A stretch of 64,000 nucleotides of DNA from Desulfosarcina alkanivorans (lineage in GTDB: Bacteria; Desulfobacterota; Desulfobacteria; Desulfobacterales; Desulfosarcinaceae): assembly GCF_009688945.1 (NCBI RefSeq), contig NZ_AP021874.1, positions 2,728,001-2,792,000 on the forward strand, in the 5' to 3' direction. A program made the position numbers and the translations under genes. Numbering within the stretch: position 1 is the first letter of the stretch; every line of letters begins with the position of its first letter. Below, in pieces: positions 34,393 through 42,726 of the stretch. The notes beneath the pieces were generated by a model. That model was not told where the DNA came from. It was given only the letters and a program-made list of their open reading frames with translations, and made no database searches.

Positions 34393-35289
34393 ATGTTCGG
34401 ATCGGTCTTCCTGGAAGTGGCCATCGGGATATCGTTTATCTATTTCCTGCTGAGCCTGGTCTGCACCACCTTGAATGAAATGCTGTCCCAGATCCTCGGC
34501 ATGCGGGCCAAAAACCTGGAGCTGGGGCTGAAGCGCATCCTGAGCGACGAACGCCTGCGAACCGCCTTCTACCGGCACCCCTTGATTCGCAGCCTGGGCA
34601 GGACACCCGCTGCCGGTCAGCCGGTCAGGCCGTCCTATATCCCGCCGCAGACCTTTTCCATGGTGATGATGGATGTGGTGGCCGACCAGGTGAAAACGGC
34701 CGCCGGACCGGACGGGAGCCATGCGCGGACCGATTCCTTCGACCGCTGGCGCCACACGGTCAGCCGATTGGAGCAGGAGGATATAAAACGGGTATTGTCG
34801 GGGTTCTTGGACGTCTCGGACCGCAAGGTGGAGAAAATCCGCACCCACCTGGAGATGTGGTTTGACGATGTGATGGACCGGGTGTCCGGCACTTACAAAC
34901 GTAAAACCCAGGCCATCCTCCTGGCCCTGGCGCTGGGGCTTTGCGTGGTGGTCAATGCCGACACGATCGAAATCGCCAGGACGCTGTGGAACGCCCCGGT
35001 CATAAGACAGGGCGTGGTGGCCGCTGCCGAAAAGCAGGCGCAGCCCCCGGCTGCAAGGGAAAAGGCCTCCCTCGGCGAGCTGACGGGACAGCTCAATGCA
35101 CTGAACCTGCCGCTCGGATGGCGCCTGGACAACCTGCCGCAGGGGTGGCAGTGGCTGACCAAGATCATCGGCCTGATGGTCACCGCCCTGGCCGTCTCCC
35201 TGGGGGCGCCCTTCTGGTTCGACCTGCTGAACCGCTTCGTCCGGGTGAGAAGTTCCGTCAAACCGGTTCCCCGGAAAGGCAGCCCTTAA
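34393..35289 (+). CDS. Inner-membrane protein of unknown function
   Basis: 298 residues with a strong RBS (AAGGAGGGGG). A first membrane helix (about 8-28, AIGISFIYFLLSLVCTTLNEM), a soluble domain of about 140 residues, a second helix (about 175-192, ILLALALGLCVVV) and a third near 255-278 (IIGLMVTALAVSLGAPFWFDLLN). The soluble domain includes FSMVMMDVVADQVK and FLDVSDRKVEKIRTHLEMWFDDVMDRVSG. Together with the preceding lipoprotein it looks like a two-gene envelope unit. No catalytic motif was identified. It converges on an aldolase gene. Confidence 0.7.
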   Translation: MFGSVFLEVAIGISFIYFLLSLVCTTLNEMLSQILGMRAKNLELGLKRILSDERLRTAFYRHPLIRSLGRTPAAGQPVRPSYIPPQTFSMVMMDVVADQVKTAAGPDGSHARTDSFDRWRHTVSRLEQEDIKRVLSGFLDVSDRKVEKIRTHLEMWFDDVMDRVSGTYKRKTQAILLALALGLCVVVNADTIEIARTLWNAPVIRQGVVAAAEKQAQPPAAREKASLGELTGQLNALNLPLGWRLDNLPQGWQWLTKIIGLMVTALAVSLGAPFWFDLLNRFVRVRSSVKPVPRKGSP

Positions 35290-35312
35290 CGGACCGGACG
35301 CCTGTCCCCCGG

Positions 35313-36080
35313 CTATGGATCGGCGGTGTCCGCTCTCAAGGCGGACAGGATCCTGCCGGCCGACTGGATCAACATCAGGGAATCCATTCCCACGGCAATA
35401 AACGTATATCCCTGTTTGACAAAGGGCTGCACGGCGGCGGCATCCGCACCGAAAATCCCTATCGGCATCCGGCGCCCTGCACATGCCCGACGGACGGCTT
35501 CGATCCGGCGCCGGACGTCGGCATCGTCCACCTGCCCCGCCTTTCCCATGCTGGCGGAAAGGTCGTAGGGCCCCACGAACACGCCGTCGATACCCTGCAC
35601 ATCGAGGATCGAATCGATGTTGGCCACTGCGTCGACATGCTCCACCTGGACGATCACGGCCACACGCTCGTTGGCCGTCGCCACGTAGCCGGCAAAGGAT
35701 GCGCCGTATCCCTGGGCCCGGGCAATGCCCACACTTCTTTCGCCCAGGGGCGGATATTTGGCCCAGGCCACCACGCGGGCCGCCGTTTCGGCGTCGTTTA
35801 CCAGCGGCGCGATAATACCGTCGGCCCCCGTGTCCAGGACCTGCTTGACATGAACCGCATCGTTTGCCGCCAGGCGGACCACGCAGGGGCAACGGGGCTG
35901 GGCGGCCTGCAGCAGCAGCTGAATATCGCCCGTGGACAGGGGGCCGTGCTCCCCATCGATAAAGAGCCAGTCAAAACCGGACCCGGAAAGCAGTTCGGCC
36001 ATCTGCGGGCAGGGCATGCTGATGATCGTTCCCGCCAGCTGATCGCCCCGAAGCAGCCGTTTACGAAAAGCCATTGTCAT
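35313..36080 (-). CDS. HpcH/HpaI-family class II aldolase
   Basis: 255 residues, full length. The hallmarks are DWLFIDGEHGPLSTGDIQLLLQAAQ, the divalent-metal and pyruvate-binding VIVQVEHVDAVANIDSILD, and GIDGVFVGPYDLSASMG. Family members cleave 4-hydroxy-2-oxo acids (for example 4-hydroxy-2-oxoheptanedioate or 2-keto-3-deoxyrhamnonate) to pyruvate plus an aldehyde. The substrate cannot be told here. Its start overlaps the thiazole-kinase stop by 4 bp, forming a three-gene unit with thiM and an exported SOD. The order gives no clear catabolic pathway. Confidence 0.85.
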   Translation of the reverse strand: MTMAFRKRLLRGDQLAGTIISMPCPQMAELLSGSGFDWLFIDGEHGPLSTGDIQLLLQAAQPRCPCVVRLAANDAVHVKQVLDTGADGIIAPLVNDAETAARVVAWAKYPPLGERSVGIARAQGYGASFAGYVATANERVAVIVQVEHVDAVANIDSILDVQGIDGVFVGPYDLSASMGKAGQVDDADVRRRIEAVRRACAGRRMPIGIFGADAAAVQPFVKQGYTFIAVGMDSLMLIQSAGRILSALRADTADP

Positions 36081-36910
36081 ATCGACCCGTCCTGACGGAT
36101 GTCCAGAAGGTCATCGATCTCAGCGCTGCCGGCGGCATAGAGGGCGTCCAGAAAGGCCACGTAAAAGCTTCCCGGCCGGTCGCTGGCGTCAAACGCCAGC
36201 TGCCCGCACAGGCCATAGAAGCCGAAGGCCGCAGCCGTTGCGGCCAGAAGGTCCTCTCCGGCCACGGCACAGAAGGCGCCGGTGACCGCCGACAGGCCGC
36301 ACCCCAGTCCGGTGACCCGGGTCATCAGGGGCACGCCGTTGGCCACGCGCAGCACCCGGTCGCCGTCGGTAATCAGGTCTCTCTCACCGGAAATGGCCAC
36401 GATGCAGCCGTGCTGCCGGGCGATGGCACCGGCGCTGTCGACGATCCCGTCGGACAGGGACAGGGATGAATCCACACCCCGGGTCGTCACCGAGTGGTCG
36501 GATAAGGAAAACACTTCCGAGGCATTGCCCCGGATGACGGAAACATCGACTTGACGGAGGATGTGCATGACGGTCCGGGTTCGAAAACCGGTGGCGCCCG
36601 CACCGACCGGGTCGAGGATCACCGGGATGCCCCGCTGGTTGGCCGCCCCGGCCGCCAGCACCATGGCCTCGATCCAGCTCTCCGACAGGGTGCCGATGTT
36701 GAGCACCAGCGCGCCGGCCATGGCAGCCATGTCGGCCACTTCCTTGCGGCTGTGCGCCATCACCGGTGACGCCCCCGCAGACAGCAGGATATTGGCCGAG
36801 GAGGTCATCACCACATAATTGGTGATGTTGTGCACCAGGGGAGCGGTTTCTCTTACCTTAACGAGAAGGTCGGCAGTCATCGTCCTCATGCCGGCAAACG
36901 GATCACCCAT
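36077..36910 (-). CDS. thiM: Hydroxyethylthiazole kinase
   Basis: 277 residues from ATG 36910; starts at 36889 or 36880 would give 270 or 267. It has APLVHNITNYVVMTSSANILL, NIGTLSESWIEAM, DPVGAGATGFRT and the ATP-binding late part VTGLGCGLSAVTGAFCAV, standard for ThiM (262 residues in E. coli). The enzyme phosphorylates 4-methyl-5-hydroxyethylthiazole for thiamine salvage. Start 36910 has an AAGGTGG and overlaps the upstream SOD stop by 8 bp. No TPP riboswitch was recognised, because thiM is internal to the operon. Confidence 0.9.
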   Translation of the reverse strand: MGDPFAGMRTMTADLLVKVRETAPLVHNITNYVVMTSSANILLSAGASPVMAHSRKEVADMAAMAGALVLNIGTLSESWIEAMVLAAGAANQRGIPVILDPVGAGATGFRTRTVMHILRQVDVSVIRGNASEVFSLSDHSVTTRGVDSSLSLSDGIVDSAGAIARQHGCIVAISGERDLITDGDRVLRVANGVPLMTRVTGLGCGLSAVTGAFCAVAGEDLLAATAAAFGFYGLCGQLAFDASDRPGSFYVAFLDALYAAGSAEIDDLLDIRQDGSI

Positions 36911-37646
36911 CTGCAGCCACCTTCTCATCTGCGGGAATCGCCTTTTCGAGCTGGGCGGCCACGAAATCCCAGTTGGCCAGGTTGTCCAGCACCGTCTTGA
37001 CAAAATCCACCCGGCGGTTCTGGTAGTCCAGGTAGTAGGCATGCTCCCAGACGTCCACGGTAAACAGGGGCGTCAGATCATGGGCCAGGGGCGTATCGGC
37101 GTTGGCCCCGGCGACCACCGCCAGGCGGCCTTCGTCCAGCACCAGCCAGACCCAGCCGCTGCCGAACTGGTCCTTGGCGGCGGTGAGAAAAAGCGCCTTG
37201 AAATCCGTGAAACTGCCAAAGCTTGCATCGATCATCTCCGCCAGCAGGCCCTCCGGCGCGCCGCCGCCGTCCGGCTTCAGGCATTTGAAAAAATAGGCGT
37301 GGTTCCATGCCTGGGCGGCGTTGTTGAAGATGGCCGCCCTGGAGGCGTCACCGGCCGTCATCCGGATCACGGCTTCGGGGGTGTTGCCGGCAGGCCCGAT
37401 CCCCCTGATCAGCCTGTTGGCATTGTTGACATAGCCGGCGTAGTGCTTGTCGTAATGAAACCCCATGGTATCCGCACTGATGAAAGGGGCCAGGGCATCC
37501 TGGCTGTAAGGCAGCGGCTCCTTGACGAAAACGGTCGCATCGCCGCCGCCGCCGCACTGCACCAGGAAAAGGGCGGCCGCGGCACAGGCCGCCAGCAGCG
37601 ATAAACGGGAAATCAGGCGTTTGCCGATCACAGTAAAGGGTGCCAT
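36903..37646 (-). CDS. Exported Fe-type superoxide dismutase
   Basis: 247 residues: a signal peptide (lipoprotein-like, LFLVQC at 28-31 followed by Gly/Asp; the Gln before Cys is unusual for a lipobox), then a complete Fe/Mn SOD. The metal ligands are in HYDKHYAGY, AWNHAYFF and [18 protein letters not shown] and the ANADTP segment are Fe-SOD signatures. Export of such an enzyme points to superoxide protection in the periplasm. RBS AAGGAG precedes the ATG; thiM and an aldolase follow in the same unit. It is clearly distinct from the Mn-type SOD at the end of the window. Confidence 0.85.
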   Translation of the reverse strand: MAPFTVIGKRLISRLSLLAACAAAALFLVQCGGGGDATVFVKEPLPYSQDALAPFISADTMGFHYDKHYAGYVNNANRLIRGIGPAGNTPEAVIRMTAGDASRAAIFNNAAQAWNHAYFFKCLKPDGGGAPEGLLAEMIDASFGSFTDFKALFLTAAKDQFGSGWVWLVLDEGRLAVVAGANADTPLAHDLTPLFTVDVWEHAYYLDYQNRRVDFVKTVLDNLANWDFVAAQLEKAIPADEKVAADG

Positions 37647-37735
37647 GCTGTTTCTCCTTTTCGACCGTCCGGGGACGGTGGTTAAAAATTCCGGGGCATT
37701 GCAGGCAATGCTTCCCACCTGGACAGCGGAACCGT

Positions 37736-38242
37736 TCAGCGACAGGGAGCCGCAGCCCCGCCCGACCGCAAACTTTCATACAGGGCGATTCCCACGGCGG
37801 TGGACAGGTTCAGGGAGCGAATCTCGCCGGTAATGGGAATCCGGTAGCAGGCCCGGTTGAAACGGGCAAGCATCGCTTCAGGCAACCCCCCGGTCTCGGA
37901 CCCGAATACCAGAAACATCCGCCGGCGGGCCGGCATCTCCCAGAAAGAGCGGTCGGCGCCTTTGGTGAACAGCCCCATTTCGGTGTCTTCTGGCTTGAGT
38001 GCGTGGCAGAAGGCATCGAAGCTGTCCCATATCCCGGGGGAGACCCGTTCCCAGTAATCCAGCCCGGCCCGCTTCACCTGTCGGCTGTCCAGGGAGAACC
38101 CCAGGGGCCGGATCAGGTGCAATCGCGCTCCGGCACCCAGGCAGGTGCGGCCGATATTGCCGGTGTTCCAGTGAATTTCGGGTGCCACCAGCACCACGTG
38201 GCGCTCCAGACCTTCATCGGCAGCGGATGTATCAAGATTCAT
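37736..38242 (-). CDS. trmL: tRNA (cytidine/uridine-34 2'-O)-methyltransferase
   Basis: 168 residues, a SPOUT-fold methyltransferase of normal length. VVLVAPEIHWNTGNIGRTCLGAGARLHLI, FLVFGSETGGLPEAML and the knot segment YRIPITGEIRSLNLSTAVGIALYE match TrmL/YibK. The enzyme methylates the wobble base of tRNA-Leu isoacceptors using S-adenosylmethionine. The start has only a weak GGA. It is followed by the exported SOD gene on the same strand. Confidence 0.92.
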   Translation of the reverse strand: MNLDTSAADEGLERHVVLVAPEIHWNTGNIGRTCLGAGARLHLIRPLGFSLDSRQVKRAGLDYWERVSPGIWDSFDAFCHALKPEDTEMGLFTKGADRSFWEMPARRRMFLVFGSETGGLPEAMLARFNRACYRIPITGEIRSLNLSTAVGIALYESLRSGGAAAPCR

Positions 38243-38310
38243 CTATTCCAGCCATAAATCATTGAAAAGTAGTTTAATTTCATACCGGGAATGTCATACT
38301 TTCATCCTCG

Positions 38311-38462
38311 CCATAGTGGTTGTTTTACGTGTTGGATTGCGGTTCAGATCAAGGCCGCAGGGCAATTGGAACCGGAGGCGTAGCAGCGCTACGTCGAGGA
38401 TTCCAATTGCCCGAGAACACCGATATGGACCGAAAGATGACAGGTAAAACAGCCACTATTGG
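38311..38462. repeat. Structured inverted-repeat element A
   Basis: Outer arms 38311-38328 and 38444-38462 (CCATAGTGGTTGTTTTAC and its near complement) enclose a second stem, 38360-38371 with 38401-38412 (GGGCAATTGGAA / TTCCAATTGCCC, perfect). That encloses a third hairpin, 38379-38384 with 38388-38393 (CGTAGC / GCTACG). The three-layer palindrome has a MITE- or REP-like form. Its right end overlaps the last codons and stop of the M48 gene. A related but shorter structure lies at 39898-39936. Confidence 0.75.
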
Positions 38463-39787
38463 ATGTAGCCCCACTCTTTCAGCCGCTGATACGCATACTG
38501 GGCCTGTTTTCCCTGCTGGACCTGCTGCAGATAAGTGTTGTAGGCCCGGGCCGCGGGCTCGACCTTCTCCATCCCCTCCAGGGAAAGCCCTTTGAAAAAA
38601 ACCGTATTGGGGTTGCCGGGGAGCTGCCGTTCGTAAATGGAAAAATCTTCGTAGGCCGCGTCAAATTTTTGGTTGCGGATCTTGGTAATGCCGCTGATGT
38701 GGTAGGCCTGGGCCTCCTGGGGGTAAACCTGCTTGGCCCGGTCGGCATACCCCTCGGCCTGCCGGTCTTTTTTCTGAACCAGCTGGCACTTGGCCATGAG
38801 CAGCAGCCCCGTGTAGTCATCGGGCGCCTGGCCCAGGGCCTGCTCGAACAGCCCTTCGGCCTGGCTGTATTGCTCCTTGGGCATCGCGCCTTCACCATCC
38901 TGCATCAACCGGATGGCGCCCCCGATGCTTCTCAGGGCGGCCGTGTTGTCCATATACCGCTCCCGATACAGGGGCTGGCCATCGTACTGCCGGTAATCAT
39001 TGGTGGCCTGCCTGACCGAGGTCCGGTAACGTTCCGACGACATGGGGTGGGTGGCAAAAAGAAGATCCGTGACGCCGGCTTTGTGCTGATTCATGCTGTT
39101 GAGCATCTCCATGAGGCCCACCATGCCCTGGGGACCGTAGCCGGAGCGGGTCATATAGTCCATGCCGAGGCTGTCCGCCTGGCGCTCGTTGTCCCGGCTG
39201 TAAGAGGCGAGCAAAGCGCCGGACCCCAGCTGTCCCAGCTGGCCGGCCAGGTTGCCCGCCCCCGAACCGGCAGCCGCGCCGGTGATGACGGCCAGCCCCC
39301 CCACGGCCAGGTTGGCCAGCTGGGCCTTGGACATGCTCGCGGCGGTATGCCGGGCGTTGACATGGCCCAGTTCGTGGCCCAGCAGGGCGGCCAGTTCGGC
39401 TTCATTGTCCAGCTCCAGCAGGATGCCGCGGGTGCAGGCAATGCTGCCGCCGGGAAAGGCGTAGGCATTGACGTAATTGGCATTGACGCAGTGGAAATTA
39501 TAGGGCATGTGCGTGCGATGGGTATTGGCCGTCAACCGCTTCCCCGACGCCTCGATATAGCCCTGCAGTAAACGGTCCTGGACCGTCCCGTAGTCGGACG
39601 AAAACTGGTGGGGAGACTGCTGCCGGTCGATGGCAATTTCCTGTTTTTCATCCATGATCATGAACTGGGATCGCCCCGTGACGGGATTGGCGGCACACCC
39701 CACGGCCAGGCCGGTGGCCGCCATGGACGTCATGATGAGAAATTCACGACGGCTCAGCCCGTTGATCGCCCTTCTGGAAACACGCAT
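38456..39787 (-). CDS. M48-family metalloprotease with Tat-type lipoprotein signal and C-terminal TPRs
   Basis: 443 residues from ATG 39787 (SD GAGGTGG). The N-terminus has a twin-arginine motif SRREFL followed by a lipobox-like LAVGC (Cys31). The zinc site HELGH lies near 133-137 with a third ligand Glu further on (RQADSLGMDY). The last 150 residues form TPR units. The layout matches BepA/YfgC, which assembles or degrades outer-membrane beta-barrels in the periplasm. The Tat signal is unusual and suggests the protein is folded or cofactor-loaded before export. Its stop lies in repeat element A. Confidence 0.9.
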   Translation of the reverse strand: MRVSRRAINGLSRREFLIMTSMAATGLAVGCAANPVTGRSQFMIMDEKQEIAIDRQQSPHQFSSDYGTVQDRLLQGYIEASGKRLTANTHRTHMPYNFHCVNANYVNAYAFPGGSIACTRGILLELDNEAELAALLGHELGHVNARHTAASMSKAQLANLAVGGLAVITGAAAGSGAGNLAGQLGQLGSGALLASYSRDNERQADSLGMDYMTRSGYGPQGMVGLMEMLNSMNQHKAGVTDLLFATHPMSSERYRTSVRQATNDYRQYDGQPLYRERYMDNTAALRSIGGAIRLMQDGEGAMPKEQYSQAEGLFEQALGQAPDDYTGLLLMAKCQLVQKKDRQAEGYADRAKQVYPQEAQAYHISGITKIRNQKFDAAYEDFSIYERQLPGNPNTVFFKGLSLEGMEKVEPAARAYNTYLQQVQQGKQAQYAYQRLKEWGYIQ

Positions 39788-39897
39788 GACCACCTCATAT
39801 ACGCTGAAATTGGTTTCATACACCCCCCTCATGAAGGGCCGCGACAGGACAGCCGCCCGACCATGGCAAAGGGGGCCGATTCAGTCCGCAGCATCCG

Positions 39898-39936
39898 TGA
39901 AACCGCAGGCGCAGCGATTCTGCGTCGTGGATTTCA
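39898..39936. repeat. Structured repeat element B (related to element A)
   Basis: Outer arms TGAAA/TTTCA (39898-39902, 39932-39936) surround an inner hairpin CGCAG/CTGCG (39910-39914, 39920-39924). Arranged linearly it follows the same order as the centre of element A: a [T]GGAA or TGAAA arm, ACCG.AGGCG, a hairpin, GTCG.GGATT, the return arm and ACACCG. The two elements therefore look like diverged members of one family. Confidence 0.5.
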
Positions 39937-39969
39937 ACGGTGCGAAAACACCGGCCGGGGCCGGCCCGT

Positions 39970-40284
39970 TCAGGCCCGCTGCCCGCAATGCGGGCAATAT
40001 GAATAAGAACTGTCAAAGGCCTTATTGCAGGCCACACATACCGTCTCGGCGCCTGAGGGCGGCACCTCCCGGGCCGGTGGCCGCACATCATCCACCGGCC
40101 GCCCGCAGCGATCGCAAAACAAAAACGGCGTCCCCTTCTTCACCCGGACCAGGGGGATGAAAAACAGGCTCAGGTAGTGGTCAACCCGGGTGGCATATGC
40201 CTGTGCCAGCCCGCAGGACGGGCAGCGCTGCGGGCTTTCATCCACCCGCCTGGTTTTGGGTTGAACACCGGCGATCAGAAACAT
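39970..40284 (-). CDS. Zinc-ribbon protein
   Basis: 104 residues with three Cys pairs. CPSCG and CDRCG (about 21-60) form one ribbon; CVACN with the C-terminal CPHCGQRA forms another. Between them is a hydrophobic stretch (VDHYLSLFFIPLVRVKKGT) shared with zinc-ribbon family proteins of unknown role. SD AAGGACAG precedes the ATG. It lies upstream of the M48 gene but is separated by element B. Confidence 0.75.
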   Translation of the reverse strand: MFLIAGVQPKTRRVDESPQRCPSCGLAQAYATRVDHYLSLFFIPLVRVKKGTPFLFCDRCGRPVDDVRPPAREVPPSGAETVCVACNKAFDSSYSYCPHCGQRA

Positions 40285-40711
40285 GCTGTCCTTGACGGGG
40301 TCGACAAAAAGCCGACATCTGCGTTACACGTCATCGTGCGTCACTGGGGCGTACCGTCAGTCCGTCCCATTTCCCGGGATGGAACATGAATGTTCGCCGT
40401 AAGGATGAAGATCCATATACTGTTCGCCCGCTGAAGCGCACTTTCGCGGGCCCGCAAGCCCTGAGGCGTTTTTACCCCCCCCGGAAATGGGACGCTGCAG
40501 GGGCATCATCCATGGCACCGTCATCCTGCGTCGAAGGGGCAGGATCTGCCCGCGCGCGGCTATTGCAAGCGTGGGTTGTATTGTATAAGAAAAAGCTTCA
40601 TAGTCAATATGCAAAACACCTTTCGTGGAGCCGGCCGGACACATGAACCACCTGCAACGCAGCACAATGGAAAAAGATTAATAAACCAATGGTATCGGAA
40701 GGAGCACGCCC
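40285..40711. other. 427-bp region without a supported gene
   Basis: Divergent spacer between the zinc-ribbon and amidohydrolase starts. It holds the inverted repeat at 40363-40494 and an AT-rich patch near 40570-40620 that could carry the amidohydrolase promoter (TATAAG at 40584-40589, no good -35). Frames open here give Arg/Pro-rich translations and are rejected. Confidence 0.5.
40363..40494. repeat. 132-bp inverted-repeat element
   Basis: Terminal arms of 15-16 nt (CGTCCCATTTCCCGGG at the left; its complement with one mismatch at 40480-40494) flank about 100 bp without an open gene. The arrangement resembles a miniature inverted-repeat element. Short matching blocks outside the arms (CGTCATCxTGCGTC at both sides) suggest the pairing may extend further. 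Confidence 0.55.
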
Positions 40712-41566
40712 ATGGTCATCGATTTTCACGTTCACACCTTCCCCGCTGAAATACGCAACCACCGGGAACGTTTTTTTGACGCCGAACCTGAATTCAAACT
40801 GCTTTACGAATCCCCCAGATCCAGGCTGGTGTCCGCACCGGACATCATCGATATGATGGACGAACAGGGGGTGGACATGTCCGTGGTGTTCGGGTTTCCC
40901 TGGCGAACCCCCGACACCTGCCGGCGCAACAACGATTATGTCATCGAGGCGGTGAACCGCTATCCGGAGCGCCTGCGGGGCCTGTGCTGCGTGGACAGCC
41001 TGAACCCGGAGGCCGCCGAAGAGGTCCGCCGATGTCTGGACGCCGGCCTGAGCGGAGTCGGGGAACTGGCTTTTTACGGCTGCGGCATCGACGGTGAATG
41101 CCAGTTGAGCCTCGACCCCATCATGGCCTTGTGCCGGGAGCGGGATGTGCCGGTGCTGCTGCACACCAACGAGGAGGTGGGGCATCTCTATCCGGGCAAG
41201 ACGCCCAACACCATGATTCAGATCTATGAAACCATGGCCCGGTTCCCGGACAATACCATCGTGCTGGCCCACTGGGGCGGCGGGCTGTTTTTCTACCACC
41301 TGCTTAAAAAAGCGGTCAAGGAGACGCTCCAGAACGTCTATTACGACACCGCCGCCTCCCCGTTTCTCTACGACAACCGGATTTACCGATACGCCAGGGA
41401 CCTGGTGGGATTGGACAAGGTGCTGCTCGGCACCGATTTTCCGCTGCTGAAACCCGACCGGTACATCAAGGAGATGACCGATTCCGGATTGAGCCGGGCG
41501 GATATGGACCTGGTGTGCGGAAAAAGTGCCGCCCGCCTGCTGAAATTGGGCGATTCGAAGTCTTGA
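40712..41566 (+). CDS. Amidohydrolase-family (PF04909-type) metal-dependent hydrolase
   Basis: 284 residues. The N-terminal metal site IDFHVHTF, the strand VPVLLHTNEEVGH, NTIVLAHWGGG and the C-terminal LLGTDFPLL form the typical TIM-barrel metal ligands of the 2-pyrone-4,6-dicarboxylate lactonase/ACMSD-like group. Substrate unknown. The frame starts behind AAGGAGC. It is followed at once by a hairpin terminator, so it is monocistronic. Confidence 0.85.
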   Translation: MVIDFHVHTFPAEIRNHRERFFDAEPEFKLLYESPRSRLVSAPDIIDMMDEQGVDMSVVFGFPWRTPDTCRRNNDYVIEAVNRYPERLRGLCCVDSLNPEAAEEVRRCLDAGLSGVGELAFYGCGIDGECQLSLDPIMALCRERDVPVLLHTNEEVGHLYPGKTPNTMIQIYETMARFPDNTIVLAHWGGGLFFYHLLKKAVKETLQNVYYDTAASPFLYDNRIYRYARDLVGLDKVLLGTDFPLLKPDRYIKEMTDSGLSRADMDLVCGKSAARLLKLGDSKS

Positions 41567-41570
41567 ATCC

Positions 41571-41610
41571 AAACGGCCACACCCCATGAATGGGGTATGG
41601 CCGTTTTCAG
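41571..41610 (+). terminator. Intrinsic terminator after the amidohydrolase gene
   Basis: A stem of about 16 bp with one mismatch (AAACGGCCACACCCCA, 4-nt loop, TGGGGTATGGCCGTTT) ends in TTTT. It lies five bases after the amidohydrolase stop. Confidence 0.7.
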
Positions 41611-41757
41611 GAGAATCTTTGCGTACAACTAAAGTCAGACTGTTGAAATAATTTCCGAATCGACCGATTCGCAGTACAACGAACAATTGGAGCACATCAT
41701 CTGCTGATCACGGCGCCCCGGCATCTCAAGGTCTGAACGCGCTCCGGAATGGACCGC

Positions 41758-42726
41758 TTATCCCTCTGCATTCTTTTCGAGTTCATCCAGCCGGTCCGGC
41801 TCCGAAACCGCTATATCCACCAGACACTTGGGGATGGAACTCTGCTCGCACATGACCCGGATTTCCTTTTCTTCCTCGCTGAATTCCATAATTTCGCGGA
41901 TGGATTCGATGTAATCGGCCAATTCACCCGGCGGTATGTCTTCCAGCGCGGGGCCCTCAGCCGCTGCCTTTTTCCGGGCGGCCTCCTCTTCTGCCAGCCG
42001 TTGTTTTTCTTTTATCTCGTCTTCCATGGCCTTTTTGACCGCATCGATCGCGCCTTGGTCGACGCCTGCCATCTCGATGATCAATGCTTCGGAGACGTTA
42101 TTGTCATAGAGGTGCCGAACCTTTTCTTCCTCGGATTTGCCCGCCACCGCCTCAAGCAGGGTTGCCACACGTTCCTTTTCTGCACGCTCCTTCTTTATCT
42201 CGGCTTTCACCTGTTCCAATTTCTCCTCGGAAATCTCCAATGCACTGGTGATGACCTCGGAAGCCACTTCTTCTTCGATGAGCAGTCGGATACTTTCATC
42301 ACCGGACAAGGCTTTTGCCTTGGCAATCAGCAGATCGAGCCGCGTCTGCTTAACAAGCTTGATCACATCCGCCCGGCGCTCGGGGATTTTGAGTTCCGGC
42401 CACGTTTCTCCGATGTCGTCAAGAAGCTTATTCGTTGCTGAATGCGGGTCGGCCACGTCCTCCAGTGAAAATGCAGCGATGGCGGCGTTGAGGTCCTCCA
42501 GCAGGGGTTTTCCGACCTTGACCGCTTTATCCACGGCCCATCTCAATTTTAGCAGGTTTCCCCCGTGGCGCGAAACATTGAACCCCGCATTGTCGAGCAG
42601 ACCTGCCACCCGCTGAATGGTTGGCTCCAGTTTTCCCCCTGAGAGATCCTGTGAGTCGAGCGCAAGGATGTTTTCCTCTATTGACAACCAGAGAGGCTTT
42701 TTTTTGAATGCGTCGCTTGTGGCCAT
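41758..42726 (-). CDS. Helical/coiled-coil protein of unknown function
   Basis: 322 residues, soluble, very rich in Glu, Lys, Ala and Leu. Residues 1-110 are a globular helical region (LLDNAGFNVSRHGGNLLKLRW). Residues 130-250 are predicted coiled coil (KLEQVKAEIKKERAEKERVATLLEAVAG). The C-terminal part contains PPGELADYIESIREIMEFSEEEKE and a Cys pair (VMCEQSSIPKC). No known family was recognised. Candidate promoter on the minus strand: TTGACT and TAGGCT around 42849-42877. It is flanked by unrelated genes and seems monocistronic. Confidence 0.7.
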   Translation of the reverse strand: MATSDAFKKKPLWLSIEENILALDSQDLSGGKLEPTIQRVAGLLDNAGFNVSRHGGNLLKLRWAVDKAVKVGKPLLEDLNAAIAAFSLEDVADPHSATNKLLDDIGETWPELKIPERRADVIKLVKQTRLDLLIAKAKALSGDESIRLLIEEEVASEVITSALEISEEKLEQVKAEIKKERAEKERVATLLEAVAGKSEEEKVRHLYDNNVSEALIIEMAGVDQGAIDAVKKAMEDEIKEKQRLAEEEAARKKAAAEGPALEDIPPGELADYIESIREIMEFSEEEKEIRVMCEQSSIPKCLVDIAVSEPDRLDELEKNAEG

